A stretch of 10,656 nucleotides of DNA from Clostridiaceae bacterium (GTDB lineage: Bacteria > Bacillota > Clostridia > Oscillospirales > Acutalibacteraceae). The notes under the pieces are model-generated. The model searched no databases, was not told the origin of the DNA, and worked only from the letters and a program-made list of their open reading frames with translations. How positions within the stretch are numbered: the stretch's first letter is position 1; every line of letters starts with the position of its first letter. Of the stretch, positions 1 to 6,415 are shown in pieces. The stretch lies in assembly GCA_904501705.1 (NCBI GenBank), contig CAJGCA010000055.1, positions 1-10,656 of the forward strand. Direction: 5' to 3'. Made by a program: the position numbers and the translations under genes.

Positions 1-141
1 AGGGGCCGCAAGAGCCGGGGCCAGGCCTAACAAGCAACGGATTTGTATATACCCTTACCGGCAAGCAATGCTTCCGGCTATCCAGACGCTACCCGCAAGC
101 AGGGCATGTGTACATACAAATGCAAAAATCCGCTTGTTAGG
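1..141. repeat. Terminal direct repeat, left copy (circular contig overlap)
   Basis: Bases 1-141 are identical to 10516-10656, the last 141 bases of the window. An exact duplication at the two ends is what assemblers leave when a circular molecule is cut open, and 141 is a k-mer length commonly used by metagenome assemblers. I infer a circle of about 10,515 bp. The repeat lies in the leader of the primase-helicase operon, so that operon's promoter sits at the far right end. A genuine terminal repeat on a linear element is less likely, because gene order and transcription read continuously across the join. Confidence 0.85.
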
Positions 142-150
142 GGCCACCCC
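17..150. repeat. Large imperfect palindrome in the primase-operon leader
   Basis: The outer arms CCTAACAAGC (26-35) and GCTTGTTAGG (132-141) pair perfectly, with GGGG (17-20) and CCCC (147-150) able to extend the stem. Inside, 41-52 pairs with 110-121 (11 of 12 positions). The centre holds another palindrome at 58-77 (CCGG, AAGCA / TGCTT, CCGG) and a CCC/GGG stem at 92-103. AAGCA occurs three times (32-36, 63-67, 97-101). It could act as DNA (cruciform, single-strand origin, oriT-like or recombinase target) or as a folded 5' leader RNA, since the promoter at 10494-10502 reads into it. No nic site or riboswitch class is recognised. Confidence 0.7.
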
Positions 151-237
151 TAAAACCCGAAAAGCTACGCCCCCAGCGGCTACCGAAAATCAAAAACAGG
201 ACGCGGGGAGCCGCGCCGGAAAGTGAGAATTTGAAAA

Positions 238-2247
238 ATGACGAGAGAACAAGCAAAGCGGGAAATACTGACCCGCAGCCGCGAATATTTCAAACCGGAC
301 GGAATGAAAAAGGGCTATGTTTGCCCTATATGCGGCAGCGGCAGCGGGCCGAAGGGGACGGGGATCACCACCAAAGACGGGGAGCATTTCACATGCTGGG
401 CGGGCTGCTTCTCCAACGCTGACCTTTTCCAGATCATAGGCCAGGAGCGGGGCTTGCAAAACTTCCCGGATCAGCTGAAAGCCGCCGCTGACTTTTTCAG
501 AATTGACCTTGAAGGAGCAGACGCAAAACCGCAAAAAGCCCACGCGCCGGCAGAGCGAAAACCGACAAAACCAGCACCGGAGCCGGAGACGGATTTCACG
601 GAATTTTATAAACGCGCCGCCGCCGATATTGAAAAAACGAGCTACCACAGGGGGATCACCCTTGACACGCTGCGCCGCTTCAATATCGGATTTGTGGAAG
701 CCTGGAAGCACCCGAAAGCACCAGGAGCCGCGCCAACAAGCCCCCGGCTTATTATTCCTACAGGCCGCAGCTCCTACCTTGCCAGAGACACCCGGGAGCC
801 GGAACGCATACCCGAGCGGGAGCGGGCCTATCAAAAATCGAAAGTTGGAGCCGTTCACCTTTTCAACGCCGCAGCCCTTCACGATCCGGGAACAAAATGG
901 CCCGTATTTATCACCGAGGGAGAGCTGGACGCGCTTTCAATCATGGACGCAGCACCGGGAGCCGCCGCCGTTGCCCTGGGAAGCACCAGCAACACGCGAA
1001 AACTGCTTGACCTTCTGCGAGAAAAGCCGCCGCTTTACCCGCTCATTTTGTGCCTGGACAATGACGAAGCGGGCCAGAAGGCAACCGCCGAGCTGCGGAA
1101 GGAGCTGGGGCGGCTTTCAATCCCTTTCACCGTTGCCAATATCTACGGAGACGAGAAGGACGCAAACGCCGCCTTGATGAAAGACCGGGACGCGCTGACC
1201 TACGCCGCAATTATGGCCCTTGAAGAAGCGAGACGCGCCGGAGAGGAAGCCGCAGAAGCGGAGCGGGCCGAGCTGCGGAAGGAAGCCGTTGTCTATTCCT
1301 TACAGGGATTTCTTGACGAGATCAGCCGGAGCCGAAACGCCGCCGCGATCCCCACGGGCTTCCCGTCAATAGATAAAATCCTGGACGGGGGCCTTTTCGC
1401 TGGGCTTTATGTGCTGGGGGCAATATCGAGCCTGGGAAAAACAACCTTCGCCTTGCAGATAGCCGATCAGATAGCCGCCAGCGGGCGGGACGTTCTCATA
1501 TTTTCCCTTGAAATGGCCCGCTCCGAGCTGATAGCAAAGAGTATTTCCCGCTTGACGCTTGAACGCACCCTTGCAGCCGGGGGAAACACCCGGAACGCAA
1601 AGACCACCAGGGGCATTTTGACCGGGACACGCTACGCAGCCTATAGCAACGAAGAGCGGCAGACGATCCAGGACGCGATCACCGCTTATTCAGAATACGC
1701 CGGGAATATCTTTATCACCGAGGGCCTGGGGAATGTGACCGTTGACACAATCCGGGAGAAAGTGCAGCGGCATATCACTATCACAGGCCGCGCCCCCGTT
1801 GTTCTGATTGACTACTTGCAGATCATAGCCACGCCGGACACCCGCCTAACAGACAAACAGGCCACAGATAAGAACGTGCTGGAATTAAAGCGCATGAGCC
1901 GGGATTTCTGCCTTCCCGTGATAGGGATTTCCAGCTTCAACCGGCAGAGCTACACAGACCCGGTAAACATGGCAGCTTTCAAAGAGAGCGGGGCTATCGA
2001 GTATTCTTCCGATGTGCTTATAGGGCTTCAATATGACGGCATGGACTACCAGGACGGAGAAGCGGAGACCGCACGAAACAAGCGAATCCGGGAGCTTATG
2101 CGGGCCGCAGCCGATAAGGGAGCGAAAGGACAAGCGCAGCAGATCCAGGTTAAAATCTTGAAGAACAGGAACGGGGCAAAGGGAGACGCGCTTCTTGATT
2201 TCTACCCAATGTTTAACCTTTTCGCAGACCCGGAAGGGAGCCGATAA
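238..2247 (+). CDS. Bifunctional DNA primase-helicase (CHC2 zinc finger, TOPRIM, DnaB-type ATPase)
   Basis: This 669-aa protein joins priming and fork unwinding in one chain, as in T7 gp4-type proteins and primases of Firmicutes mobile elements. A zinc finger uses Cys29, Cys32, Cys53 and Cys57. The TOPRIM domain shows ITEGELDA (Glu227) and LCLDNDEAG (Asp273, Asp275). After a Glu/Ala/Arg-rich linker (about 325-350), a DnaB-like RecA fold carries Walker A GAISSLGKT (394-402), Walker B VVLIDYLQ (521-528, Asp525), a GISSFNRQ motif (563-570) and a basic ILKNRNG motif (640-646) suited to an arginine finger. All key residues appear present, so it is probably active. The ATG at 238 has only a weak GTGAG upstream, next to a small hairpin at 202-215. 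The stop overlaps the next ATG (TAATG), implying translational coupling. It probably drives replication of this plasmid. Confidence 0.92.
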   Translation: MTREQAKREILTRSREYFKPDGMKKGYVCPICGSGSGPKGTGITTKDGEHFTCWAGCFSNADLFQIIGQERGLQNFPDQLKAAADFFRIDLEGADAKPQKAHAPAERKPTKPAPEPETDFTEFYKRAAADIEKTSYHRGITLDTLRRFNIGFVEAWKHPKAPGAAPTSPRLIIPTGRSSYLARDTREPERIPERERAYQKSKVGAVHLFNAAALHDPGTKWPVFITEGELDALSIMDAAPGAAAVALGSTSNTRKLLDLLREKPPLYPLILCLDNDEAGQKATAELRKELGRLSIPFTVANIYGDEKDANAALMKDRDALTYAAIMALEEARRAGEEAAEAERAELRKEAVVYSLQGFLDEISRSRNAAAIPTGFPSIDKILDGGLFAGLYVLGAISSLGKTTFALQIADQIAASGRDVLIFSLEMARSELIAKSISRLTLERTLAAGGNTRNAKTTRGILTGTRYAAYSNEERQTIQDAITAYSEYAGNIFITEGLGNVTVDTIREKVQRHITITGRAPVVLIDYLQIIATPDTRLTDKQATDKNVLELKRMSRDFCLPVIGISSFNRQSYTDPVNMAAFKESGAIEYSSDVLIGLQYDGMDYQDGEAETARNKRIRELMRAAADKGAKGQAQQIQVKILKNRNGAKGDALLDFYPMFNLFADPEGSR

Positions 2248-2882
2248 TGCAGCGGGCCGCAGAAATACCCGCTCTTGACTTCTCCCAGCTCTTCGGGCCT
2301 ATCCTGGAAGAAAATCGACCCGCCACAGCCGCCGACACGCCACGAACGGACACAAGGGAGTATTCCAGCCCTACCCCGTGGGAAAACCCCGCAGAGGGGC
2401 AGGAAACGCCCCACAGCGCGACCACAGCCGGAGAGAGCATAGAAGCACCCGCCCAGGGCCTTCTTTTACAGGCTGAACAGGATCGAGAAGCCGCAGAGCG
2501 GGCCACAGCCGCCTATAAGGAGATCGAGCAGAACCGCCGCCGCTCCGAAGCTCTGCAAGCCGAAATTCTGAAAGGAACCAGGAGCGGGGCCAGTATCTAC
2601 CGCCTGTTTTTGACCGCAGCGGAAGCAATAGCCGAAATGACGCGCAACCGCTACTTCTTCGACCAGGTACAAGGGGACATTCTGCAGATTTACGGGCGGG
2701 GCCTGGGAGAGCCGGAGCCGCTGCAGATCGAGCTTGACCGCACCCGGGGCCAGCTCCACCACCTACAGGAAGCCCAGAAGCGGGAGACAGACCTGGACAG
2801 CCGAGAGCGCATAGCCGCCGCGATCAGAGCGCACCGGGCCAGGATTAGAGACCTTGAAGACCGCATAGCCGCCACAGCATAG
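2247..2882 (+). CDS. Hypothetical coiled-coil protein coupled to the primase-helicase
   Basis: This 211-aa protein starts in the TAATG overlap with the primase-helicase stop, so the two are almost certainly translated together. The N-terminal third (about 1-70) is hydrophilic, rich in Pro, Thr and Glu, and probably disordered. Residues 75-110 and 160-211 are charged heptad-like helices rich in Glu, Arg, Ala and Gln. Between them, about 115-150, is a more hydrophobic helical segment (IYRLFLTAAEAIAEM). There is no signal peptide, membrane segment or catalytic motif, and I do not recognise the family. Its context suggests a replication accessory role, such as a helicase partner or oligomerisation factor, but that is inference. 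A terminator follows directly, making it the last gene of a two-gene operon. Confidence 0.75.
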   Translation: MQRAAEIPALDFSQLFGPILEENRPATAADTPRTDTREYSSPTPWENPAEGQETPHSATTAGESIEAPAQGLLLQAEQDREAAERATAAYKEIEQNRRRSEALQAEILKGTRSGASIYRLFLTAAEAIAEMTRNRYFFDQVQGDILQIYGRGLGEPEPLQIELDRTRGQLHHLQEAQKRETDLDSRERIAAAIRAHRARIRDLEDRIAATA

Positions 2883-2884
2883 AG

Positions 2885-2917
2885 AAGCACCCCGCCGAAA
2901 AGCGGGGGCTTTTCTTT
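2885..2917 (+). terminator. Intrinsic terminator of the primase operon
   Basis: The stem CCCCGC (2890-2895) / GCGGGG (2902-2907), loop CGAAAA, extends to AAGC/GCTT across one mismatch and is followed by a T-rich run (CTTTTCTTT). It begins three bases after the stop of the 211-aa gene and separates this operon from the recombinase promoter at 2962. Confidence 0.88.
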
Positions 2918-2961
2918 CTCTGCTACCGTGAAATAAATGTGTAGAAATGTGAAAATAACGC

Positions 2962-2990
2962 TTGACAAATAGCAGACAATCCTTTATAAT
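2962..2990 (+). promoter_or_regulatory. Perfect consensus sigma-A promoter of the recombinase gene
   Basis: TTGACA (2962-2967) and TATAAT (2985-2990) are both exact consensus with the ideal 17-bp spacer. The start site should lie near 2997, giving a leader of about 75 nt rich in C and A. The spacer contains TAGCAGACAAT (2970-2980), an 11-mer repeated exactly at 7278-7288. A repressor bound there would cover the space between the hexamers. So strong a promoter on a recombinase gene makes repression plausible. Confidence 0.9.
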
Positions 2991-3034
2991 TATAGACAGA
3001 TAGAGAGCAACACACCACGATATACACATAACCA

Positions 3035-4042
3035 CATACACACAAGAACACGCAGAAGGGAGCCGGAACAATGAACGAGCTTATGACGATCACCACCGGG
3101 AACGCGCTGCAGCAGCAGCGGGACGCTTTCACGCCCGACCTGTTTTCCCGTTGGATTGCCTTTATTGACGCTACCGAAAAGACCAGCGCGACCTATACCC
3201 GGAACCTTCGCCAATTCATCACCTACCTACAGGAGAACGGGATCAGCCAGCCCACCCGGGAAGATGTGATTGCCTACCGCGAAGGGCTGAAAGCCCAGGG
3301 CAAGAAAGCAACCACGATCCAGAGCTACCTTGCCCCCGTCAAGCTCTTTTTCACCTGGACGCAGACCGAAGGGCTTTATCCGAACATTGCCGAGCGCGTG
3401 AAGGGGGCCAAGATCGACAAGGGCCACAAGCGGGACTATCTGACCAGCCGCCAGGCCGGGAAGCTCCTGGACACCATCGACCGCACCACCCTAAAGGGAA
3501 AGCGTGACTATGCTATGCTTGCCCTTATGCTGACTACCGGACTTCGCACCATTAGCATTATCCGGGCAGACATCGGGGACATTCGAGCAGCCGGAGACGA
3601 AACCGCCCTTTACTTCCAGGGCAAGGGCCATGACGAGAAGGCCGAATATGTAAAGCTCGCGGGGCCTGTAGAAGACGCGATCCGGGACTATCTGAAAGCC
3701 CGCAAAGAGACAAACCCCGCCGCCCCGCTCTTTGCTTCCGAAGCAAACCGCAACGCCGGGGGCCGCATGACTACCCGCAGCATTAGCCGCACCGCAAAGG
3801 AACACATGGTAGAAATCGGGCTGGACGATGAACGGCACACCGCCCACAGCCTGCGGCACACCGCCGCAACGCTGAACCTTCTGAACGGGGCCACCCTGGA
3901 AGAGACCCAGCAGCTCCTGGGCCATGCAAACATCAGTACAACGATGATTTACGCCCACGCCCTGGAACGCGCCAACAACAACAGCGAGAAGCGCATAGCC
4001 GCCGCAATCTTCGGCTGATACAGATAACAGCATACACACAAG
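3035..4042 (+). repeat. CATACACACAAG direct repeat flanking the recombinase gene
   Basis: The 12-mer CATACACACAAG occurs at 3035-3046, before the recombinase start, and at 4031-4042, just after its stop. Related copies are at 7350-7358 (CATACACAC) and 7362-7369 (CATACACA). All lie in C/A-rich, G-poor stretches. They may be protein-binding sites or simply unstructured leader sequence. The entry spans both main copies; the gene between them is listed separately. Confidence 0.5.
3071..4018 (+). CDS. Tyrosine recombinase (XerC/D-like integrase family)
   Basis: This 315-aa site-specific recombinase cuts and rejoins DNA through a 3'-phosphotyrosine. The N-terminal SAM-like core-binding domain (about 20-108) includes the pattern TSATYTRNLRQFITYL. 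The catalytic domain (about 120-315) has the full set: Arg159 (TTGLR), Lys185 (GKGHDEK), His259 and Arg262 (HSLRH), His285 (LLGH) and nucleophile Tyr294 (MIYAHA). The ATG at 3071 follows AGAAGGGAG (3054-3062) at good spacing. Length and lack of an arm-binding domain resemble Xer and simple integrases rather than lambda-type Int. Likely roles are plasmid multimer resolution or integration and excision; two excisionase-type proteins on the plasmid leave both open. No + strand terminator follows, so transcripts may reach the gene at 4213. Confidence 0.93.
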   Translation: MNELMTITTGNALQQQRDAFTPDLFSRWIAFIDATEKTSATYTRNLRQFITYLQENGISQPTREDVIAYREGLKAQGKKATTIQSYLAPVKLFFTWTQTEGLYPNIAERVKGAKIDKGHKRDYLTSRQAGKLLDTIDRTTLKGKRDYAMLALMLTTGLRTISIIRADIGDIRAAGDETALYFQGKGHDEKAEYVKLAGPVEDAIRDYLKARKETNPAAPLFASEANRNAGGRMTTRSISRTAKEHMVEIGLDDERHTAHSLRHTAATLNLLNGATLEETQQLLGHANISTTMIYAHALERANNNSEKRIAAAIFG

Positions 4043-4089
4043 CGCACACACAACAGGATATAAGCGGGGCCACACCCGCCTATAGGATA

Positions 4090-4157
4090 GAAAAAGGGCT
4101 TCCGTACCGCCCGCCAAAGCTGACACGGAAGCCCAAACCACCCCGCCGGAGCGGGAC
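4090..4157 (-). ncRNA. Predicted ~68-nt small RNA, minus strand
   Basis: The minus strand carries a complete minimal transcription unit: a perfect promoter (4192-4164), a start near 4157 and an intrinsic terminator ending at the T run 4095-4091. The RNA would fold into a 5' hairpin, CCCGC (4155-4151) / GCGGG (4146-4142), closed by a UCCG loop (a C-UNCG-G tetraloop, known to be very stable), then a linker, then a 10-bp terminator stem with a 19-nt G-rich loop. No ORF fits. It is antisense to the 3' flank of the recombinase gene and the leader of the gene at 4213. It could act in cis by base-pairing or transcription interference, or in trans through its loop. No known RNA family is recognised. 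Confidence 0.65.
4091..4134 (-). terminator. Intrinsic terminator of the minus-strand small RNA
   Basis: Read on the minus strand, GGGCTTCCGT (4134-4125), a 19-nt loop and ACGGAAGCCC (4105-4096) form a perfect 10-bp stem followed directly by TTTTTC. On the + strand the hairpin is followed by AAACCACCCC, without a T run, so it should terminate only minus-strand transcription. Confidence 0.82.
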
Positions 4158-4163
4158 AGGCTT

Positions 4164-4192
4164 ATTATACCGCACCCGCTCCCGCTTGTCAA
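4164..4192 (-). promoter_or_regulatory. Perfect consensus promoter on the minus strand
   Basis: Read on the minus strand, TTGACA (4192-4187) and TATAAT (4169-4164) are separated by exactly 17 bp. This is one of only two perfect TTGACA-17-TATAAT promoters I found; the other drives the recombinase gene. No minus-strand protein gene lies downstream, so it most simply serves the small RNA. On the + strand GGAGCGGG (4148-4155) and CCCGCTCC (4175-4182) form an inverted repeat around the -10 region, a possible operator. Confidence 0.85.
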
Positions 4193-4212
4193 TCAAGAAA
4201 GGAGCAAAGCAC

Positions 4213-4497
4213 ATGACAGTTAGAGAACTCTGCAAGACCGTAAACGCCAGCCGCTACACAATCGCAAACCAAGGCAACGCGATCCCTTTTGACCCGGAGA
4301 ACGAGCTGGAAATGGAAGCCTATGGGGGCTTCATCGTGGGCCGGGCCACCACCTACAACAGCCCCGAGGAAACCGATGTAGGGACACAGGCCGAGCTTGA
4401 AATCACCATCAAGCGGGACTATGCCGGACGCGCCAGCCGGGGCCAGGAGATCCGCAGAGAGCCGCGCCGGGGAACCGGCAGACACTACCACCCCTAA
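4213..4497 (+). CDS. Small hypothetical protein
   Basis: A 94-aa protein. I chose ATG 4213 because AAGAAAGGAG (4196-4205) lies seven bases upstream; an earlier TTG at 4186 would put this Shine-Dalgarno inside the gene. The N-terminal half (MTVRELCKTVNASRYTIANQ) looks like a compact alpha/beta fold. The C-terminal 25 residues are basic and rich in Arg and Gly. No catalytic motif, membrane segment or signal peptide is visible, and I do not recognise the family. It begins 20 bases downstream of the minus-strand small RNA promoter, so small RNA transcription could affect its leader. Confidence 0.65.
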   Translation: MTVRELCKTVNASRYTIANQGNAIPFDPENELEMEAYGGFIVGRATTYNSPEETDVGTQAELEITIKRDYAGRASRGQEIRREPRRGTGRHYHP

Positions 4498-4720
4498 AGG
4501 GGCAACATCAGACCAGGACGCGCCAGCGGGCGGGGGAAACCCTACCCGCTCAAGCGCGTATCTGAATAACACCGCCGCGCCTGTACGCATTTAGAGGGGC
4601 AAAAACCCCGGAAAAACAAGGGCTTTCCGGGCCGAATATCGAGCGGGGAATATAAAGACCTTACCCCGCACGAAAACCCCGCAGAACGCCACAGGAGCCG
4701 CGAGAAAGGAGCCTTTCACC
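4498..4720 (+). other. Intergenic segment with three tandem hairpins
   Basis: No gene is supported. Three stems lie in a row: GGGG (4596-4599) / CCCC (4606-4609); CCCGGAAA (4607-4614) / TTTCCGGG (4624-4631), which shares bases with the first and so competes with it; and GCGGGG (4643-4648) / CCCCGC (4664-4669) with a 15-nt A/T-rich loop. None has a T tract. They could be RNA processing or stability elements, a regulatory leader for the PC4-like gene, or a protein-binding region near the partition operon. Confidence 0.45.
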
Positions 4721-5050
4721 ATGTACGAACTACGCAAACATATCTTGACGCTGCGCGCCCACAAAAAGGAAACCGTGGAGCTGAACATGGTACATTATTC
4801 CGATGTACAGCAAGACCCGCTCCGCTTCGATATTCACAAATGGGAGCGCAAGGACAACGGGGAGCGGGGCCAGATGTACCGTAACGGAATAGCCCTTTCC
4901 TTCGAGGAAGCCGCCGCCCTTCGGGACGCTCTGAACGAGAGCGAAGAGCTGAACGCCTGGGAAGCGGAGCAGGAAGAGGACGAAGACGAGGACGGAGAAG
5001 CAACCGCGCCGCTGCAGTACTACTTGCAAACCACAAACCGCCGCCGCTGA
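4721..5050 (+). CDS. PC4/YdbC-like ssDNA-binding protein
   Basis: A 109-aa protein. Residues about 34-72 (LRFDIHKWERKD, then RNGIALSFEEAAALRDAL) match the PC4/Sub1-fold pattern RfDIRkW...GisLs.eE...L..aL, shared with the bacterial YdbC family, which binds single-stranded DNA as a dimer. The N-terminal ~30 residues are an extension. The C-terminal part has a run of Glu and Asp (about 77-93), reminiscent of acidic protein-recruiting tails of SSBs, but ends in Arg residues. ATG 4721 follows AGAAAGGAG (4703-4711) at nine bases. It probably coats ssDNA during plasmid replication or modulates transcription. The fold is assigned from motif recognition only. Confidence 0.72.
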   Translation: MYELRKHILTLRAHKKETVELNMVHYSDVQQDPLRFDIHKWERKDNGERGQMYRNGIALSFEEAAALRDALNESEELNAWEAEQEEDEDEDGEATAPLQYYLQTTNRRR

Positions 5051-5098
5051 CCCGGCAGACAGCGAAAGGGGAACAACATGGGAGAAGGAGCCGAACCT

Positions 5099-5872
5099 AT
5101 GAACAAGATGAACACCGCCCGCACCTACACGATCACCAACCAGAAGGGGGGAGCCGGGAAGACCACCACCGCCGCCGCCCTTGCTTCCGGGCTTGCCCTA
5201 AAGGGCTATAACCCCCTTCTGATTGACCTTGACCCGCAAACAAATCTTTCCTTCTGTACCGGGGCCAGAACTACCGGGGCTTCAATCCTGGGCGTTCTCA
5301 CCGGGGAGATCAGCGCAGCCGCCGCGATCCAGCACACGGGAGCGGGGGACATTATACCCGCCAGCAAGCACCTATCCGGGGCCGATTTACTTTTCACCGA
5401 CACCGGGAAAGAATACCGCTTGAAAGAAGCCCTGGAGCCGCTGCGGGGGCAGTATTCCCATATCATCATAGACACCCCGCCCGCCCTGGGCGTTCTCACC
5501 GTCAACGCTCTAACCGCTTCCGAGGGCTTGATTATTCCAGCCCAGGCCGACATATTTTCCCTACAGGGAATTGAAAGACTATCGGAGACGCTGCAGCCTG
5601 TAAAGAGATACACCAACCCGGGCTTGCAGATCGAGGGAATACTTTTGACCCGCTACGCCGCCCGCTCTGTTTTGAGCCGGGAGATTTCCCAGCTTGCGCA
5701 GCAGATAGCCGCCAAACTTCAAACCAAAGTATTCCGGGCCACGATCCGGGACAGCGTAACGGTAAAAGAAGCGCAGATCAGCAAGCGCAGCCTTTTTGAC
5801 TACGCACCCCGCGCAAAGGTAACGGCAGACTATGCCGCCTTTATAGACGAACTACTGACAGAAGGGAGATAG
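5099..5872 (+). CDS. parA: ParA-family partition ATPase
   Basis: A 257-aa ATPase that positions plasmid copies using ATP-dependent, nonspecific DNA binding. The deviant Walker A KGGAGKTT (16-23) has signature Lys16 and catalytic Lys21, LLIDLDPQ (40-47) carries the A' aspartates, and Walker B is IIIDTPP (122-128, Asp125). There is no N-terminal HTH domain, so it is a short, Soj-like form. I prefer ATG 5099 because GGAGAAGGAG (5081-5090) lies eight bases upstream; ATG 5078, preceded by AAAGGGG, would add seven residues and cannot be excluded. The ribbon-helix-helix gene starts four bases after the stop, the usual ParA-CopG type pairing. Confidence 0.93.
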   Translation: MNKMNTARTYTITNQKGGAGKTTTAAALASGLALKGYNPLLIDLDPQTNLSFCTGARTTGASILGVLTGEISAAAAIQHTGAGDIIPASKHLSGADLLFTDTGKEYRLKEALEPLRGQYSHIIIDTPPALGVLTVNALTASEGLIIPAQADIFSLQGIERLSETLQPVKRYTNPGLQIEGILLTRYAARSVLSREISQLAQQIAAKLQTKVFRATIRDSVTVKEAQISKRSLFDYAPRAKVTADYAAFIDELLTEGR

Positions 5873-5876
5873 CACC

Positions 5877-6230
5877 ATGCCGAAGAAAAAATCATTTATC
5901 CAGGGCAACCCCGCCGAGCTTTTCATATCGGGAGCGGGAGAGCCGGACACCACGCCACAGCCCCAGGAGCCGCCCACGATCAGACTACCGGGGACGGAGC
6001 CGCAGCAGAAACCCCAGCCGCGCCCCAAACCGCCGAAGGGATACAAGATCGACCCGCGCTTCATCGAGACGAAGAGCAAACGCTATAACGCCCTTATGCA
6101 GCCTTCCCTTTTCGAGCGGATCAAAGCGGCAGCGGAAGAAGCTGGGCTTTCCGTCAATGACCTTATTCATCAGACATTAGAAGCCGCCTTCCCGGAGAAG
6201 GACGGAGAAAGCGAGGATAGCCAAGAATGA
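5877..6230 (+). CDS. Ribbon-helix-helix partition partner (ParB-role DNA binder)
   Basis: A 117-aa protein. Residues 1-20 are basic then apolar; 22-55 form a Pro/Gln-rich linker; 64-106 (KSKRYNALMQP, SLFERIKAAAEEAG, LSVNDLIHQTLEAAF) show the strand-helix-helix pattern of CopG/Arc-type dimers; the last ten residues are acidic. In ParA systems with such partners the RHH domain binds centromere repeats and a flexible end stimulates ParA. Here the N-terminal arm would be the ParA contact (inference). AAGGGAG (5862-5868) lies eight bases before the ATG. It is unlike classical HTH ParB proteins. No obvious tandem centromere repeat was found just upstream of the operon. Confidence 0.78.
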   Translation: MPKKKSFIQGNPAELFISGAGEPDTTPQPQEPPTIRLPGTEPQQKPQPRPKPPKGYKIDPRFIETKSKRYNALMQPSLFERIKAAAEEAGLSVNDLIHQTLEAAFPEKDGESEDSQE

Positions 6231-6415
6231 ACGATCAGACCACCGCGCCGGAGCTGCGCTTGTATGACTTGAAGGACTTGCAGAAGATCCTGGGCGTTTC
6301 CTATAGGACGCTGCTAAAATACGTGGGAAGCGGGGAGCTGAAAGCCCGCAAGATCGGGCGGGAATGGAAAGTGACCCAAGCGAACCTTGACGCTTTCATA
6401 AATGGGGGCAAATAG
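6227..6415 (+). CDS. Small excisionase-type (MerR-like, HTH_17) DNA-binding protein
   Basis: This 62-aa protein starts in an ATGA overlap with the stop of the ribbon-helix-helix gene, so it is the third gene of the partition operon. LYDLKDLQKILGVSYRTLLKYVGSGELKARKIGREWKVTQANLDAFI (about 12-58) is a typical HTH_17 winged helix: a helix-turn-helix, the wing with the GREWKV motif, and a C-terminal helix. Excisionases and small repressors share this fold. Candidate roles are regulation of the partition operon or a directionality factor for the recombinase. The domain call is firm; the role is not. Confidence 0.82.
   Translation: MNDQTTAPELRLYDLKDLQKILGVSYRTLLKYVGSGELKARKIGREWKVTQANLDAFINGGK

Noticed and set aside
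190..882. Minus-strand open frame of 230 codons
   Set aside because: It lies opposite the primase-helicase, which shows full zinc-finger and TOPRIM motifs; the reverse translation is Cys/Phe/Arg-rich with no recognisable domain.
4096..4134. Terminator for the recombinase transcript on the + strand
   Set aside because: No T run follows the stem on the + strand; the T run is only on the minus-strand side.
3491..4192. Minus-strand open frame of 233 codons overlapping the recombinase gene
   Set aside because: It begins at the TTGACA of the small RNA promoter with no ribosome binding site, crosses the small RNA terminator and is antisense to catalytic motifs. A shadow frame.
5351..5356. Minus-strand TATAAT inside parA
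   Set aside because: No -35-like hexamer at 16-18 bp and it lies within a conserved coding region.
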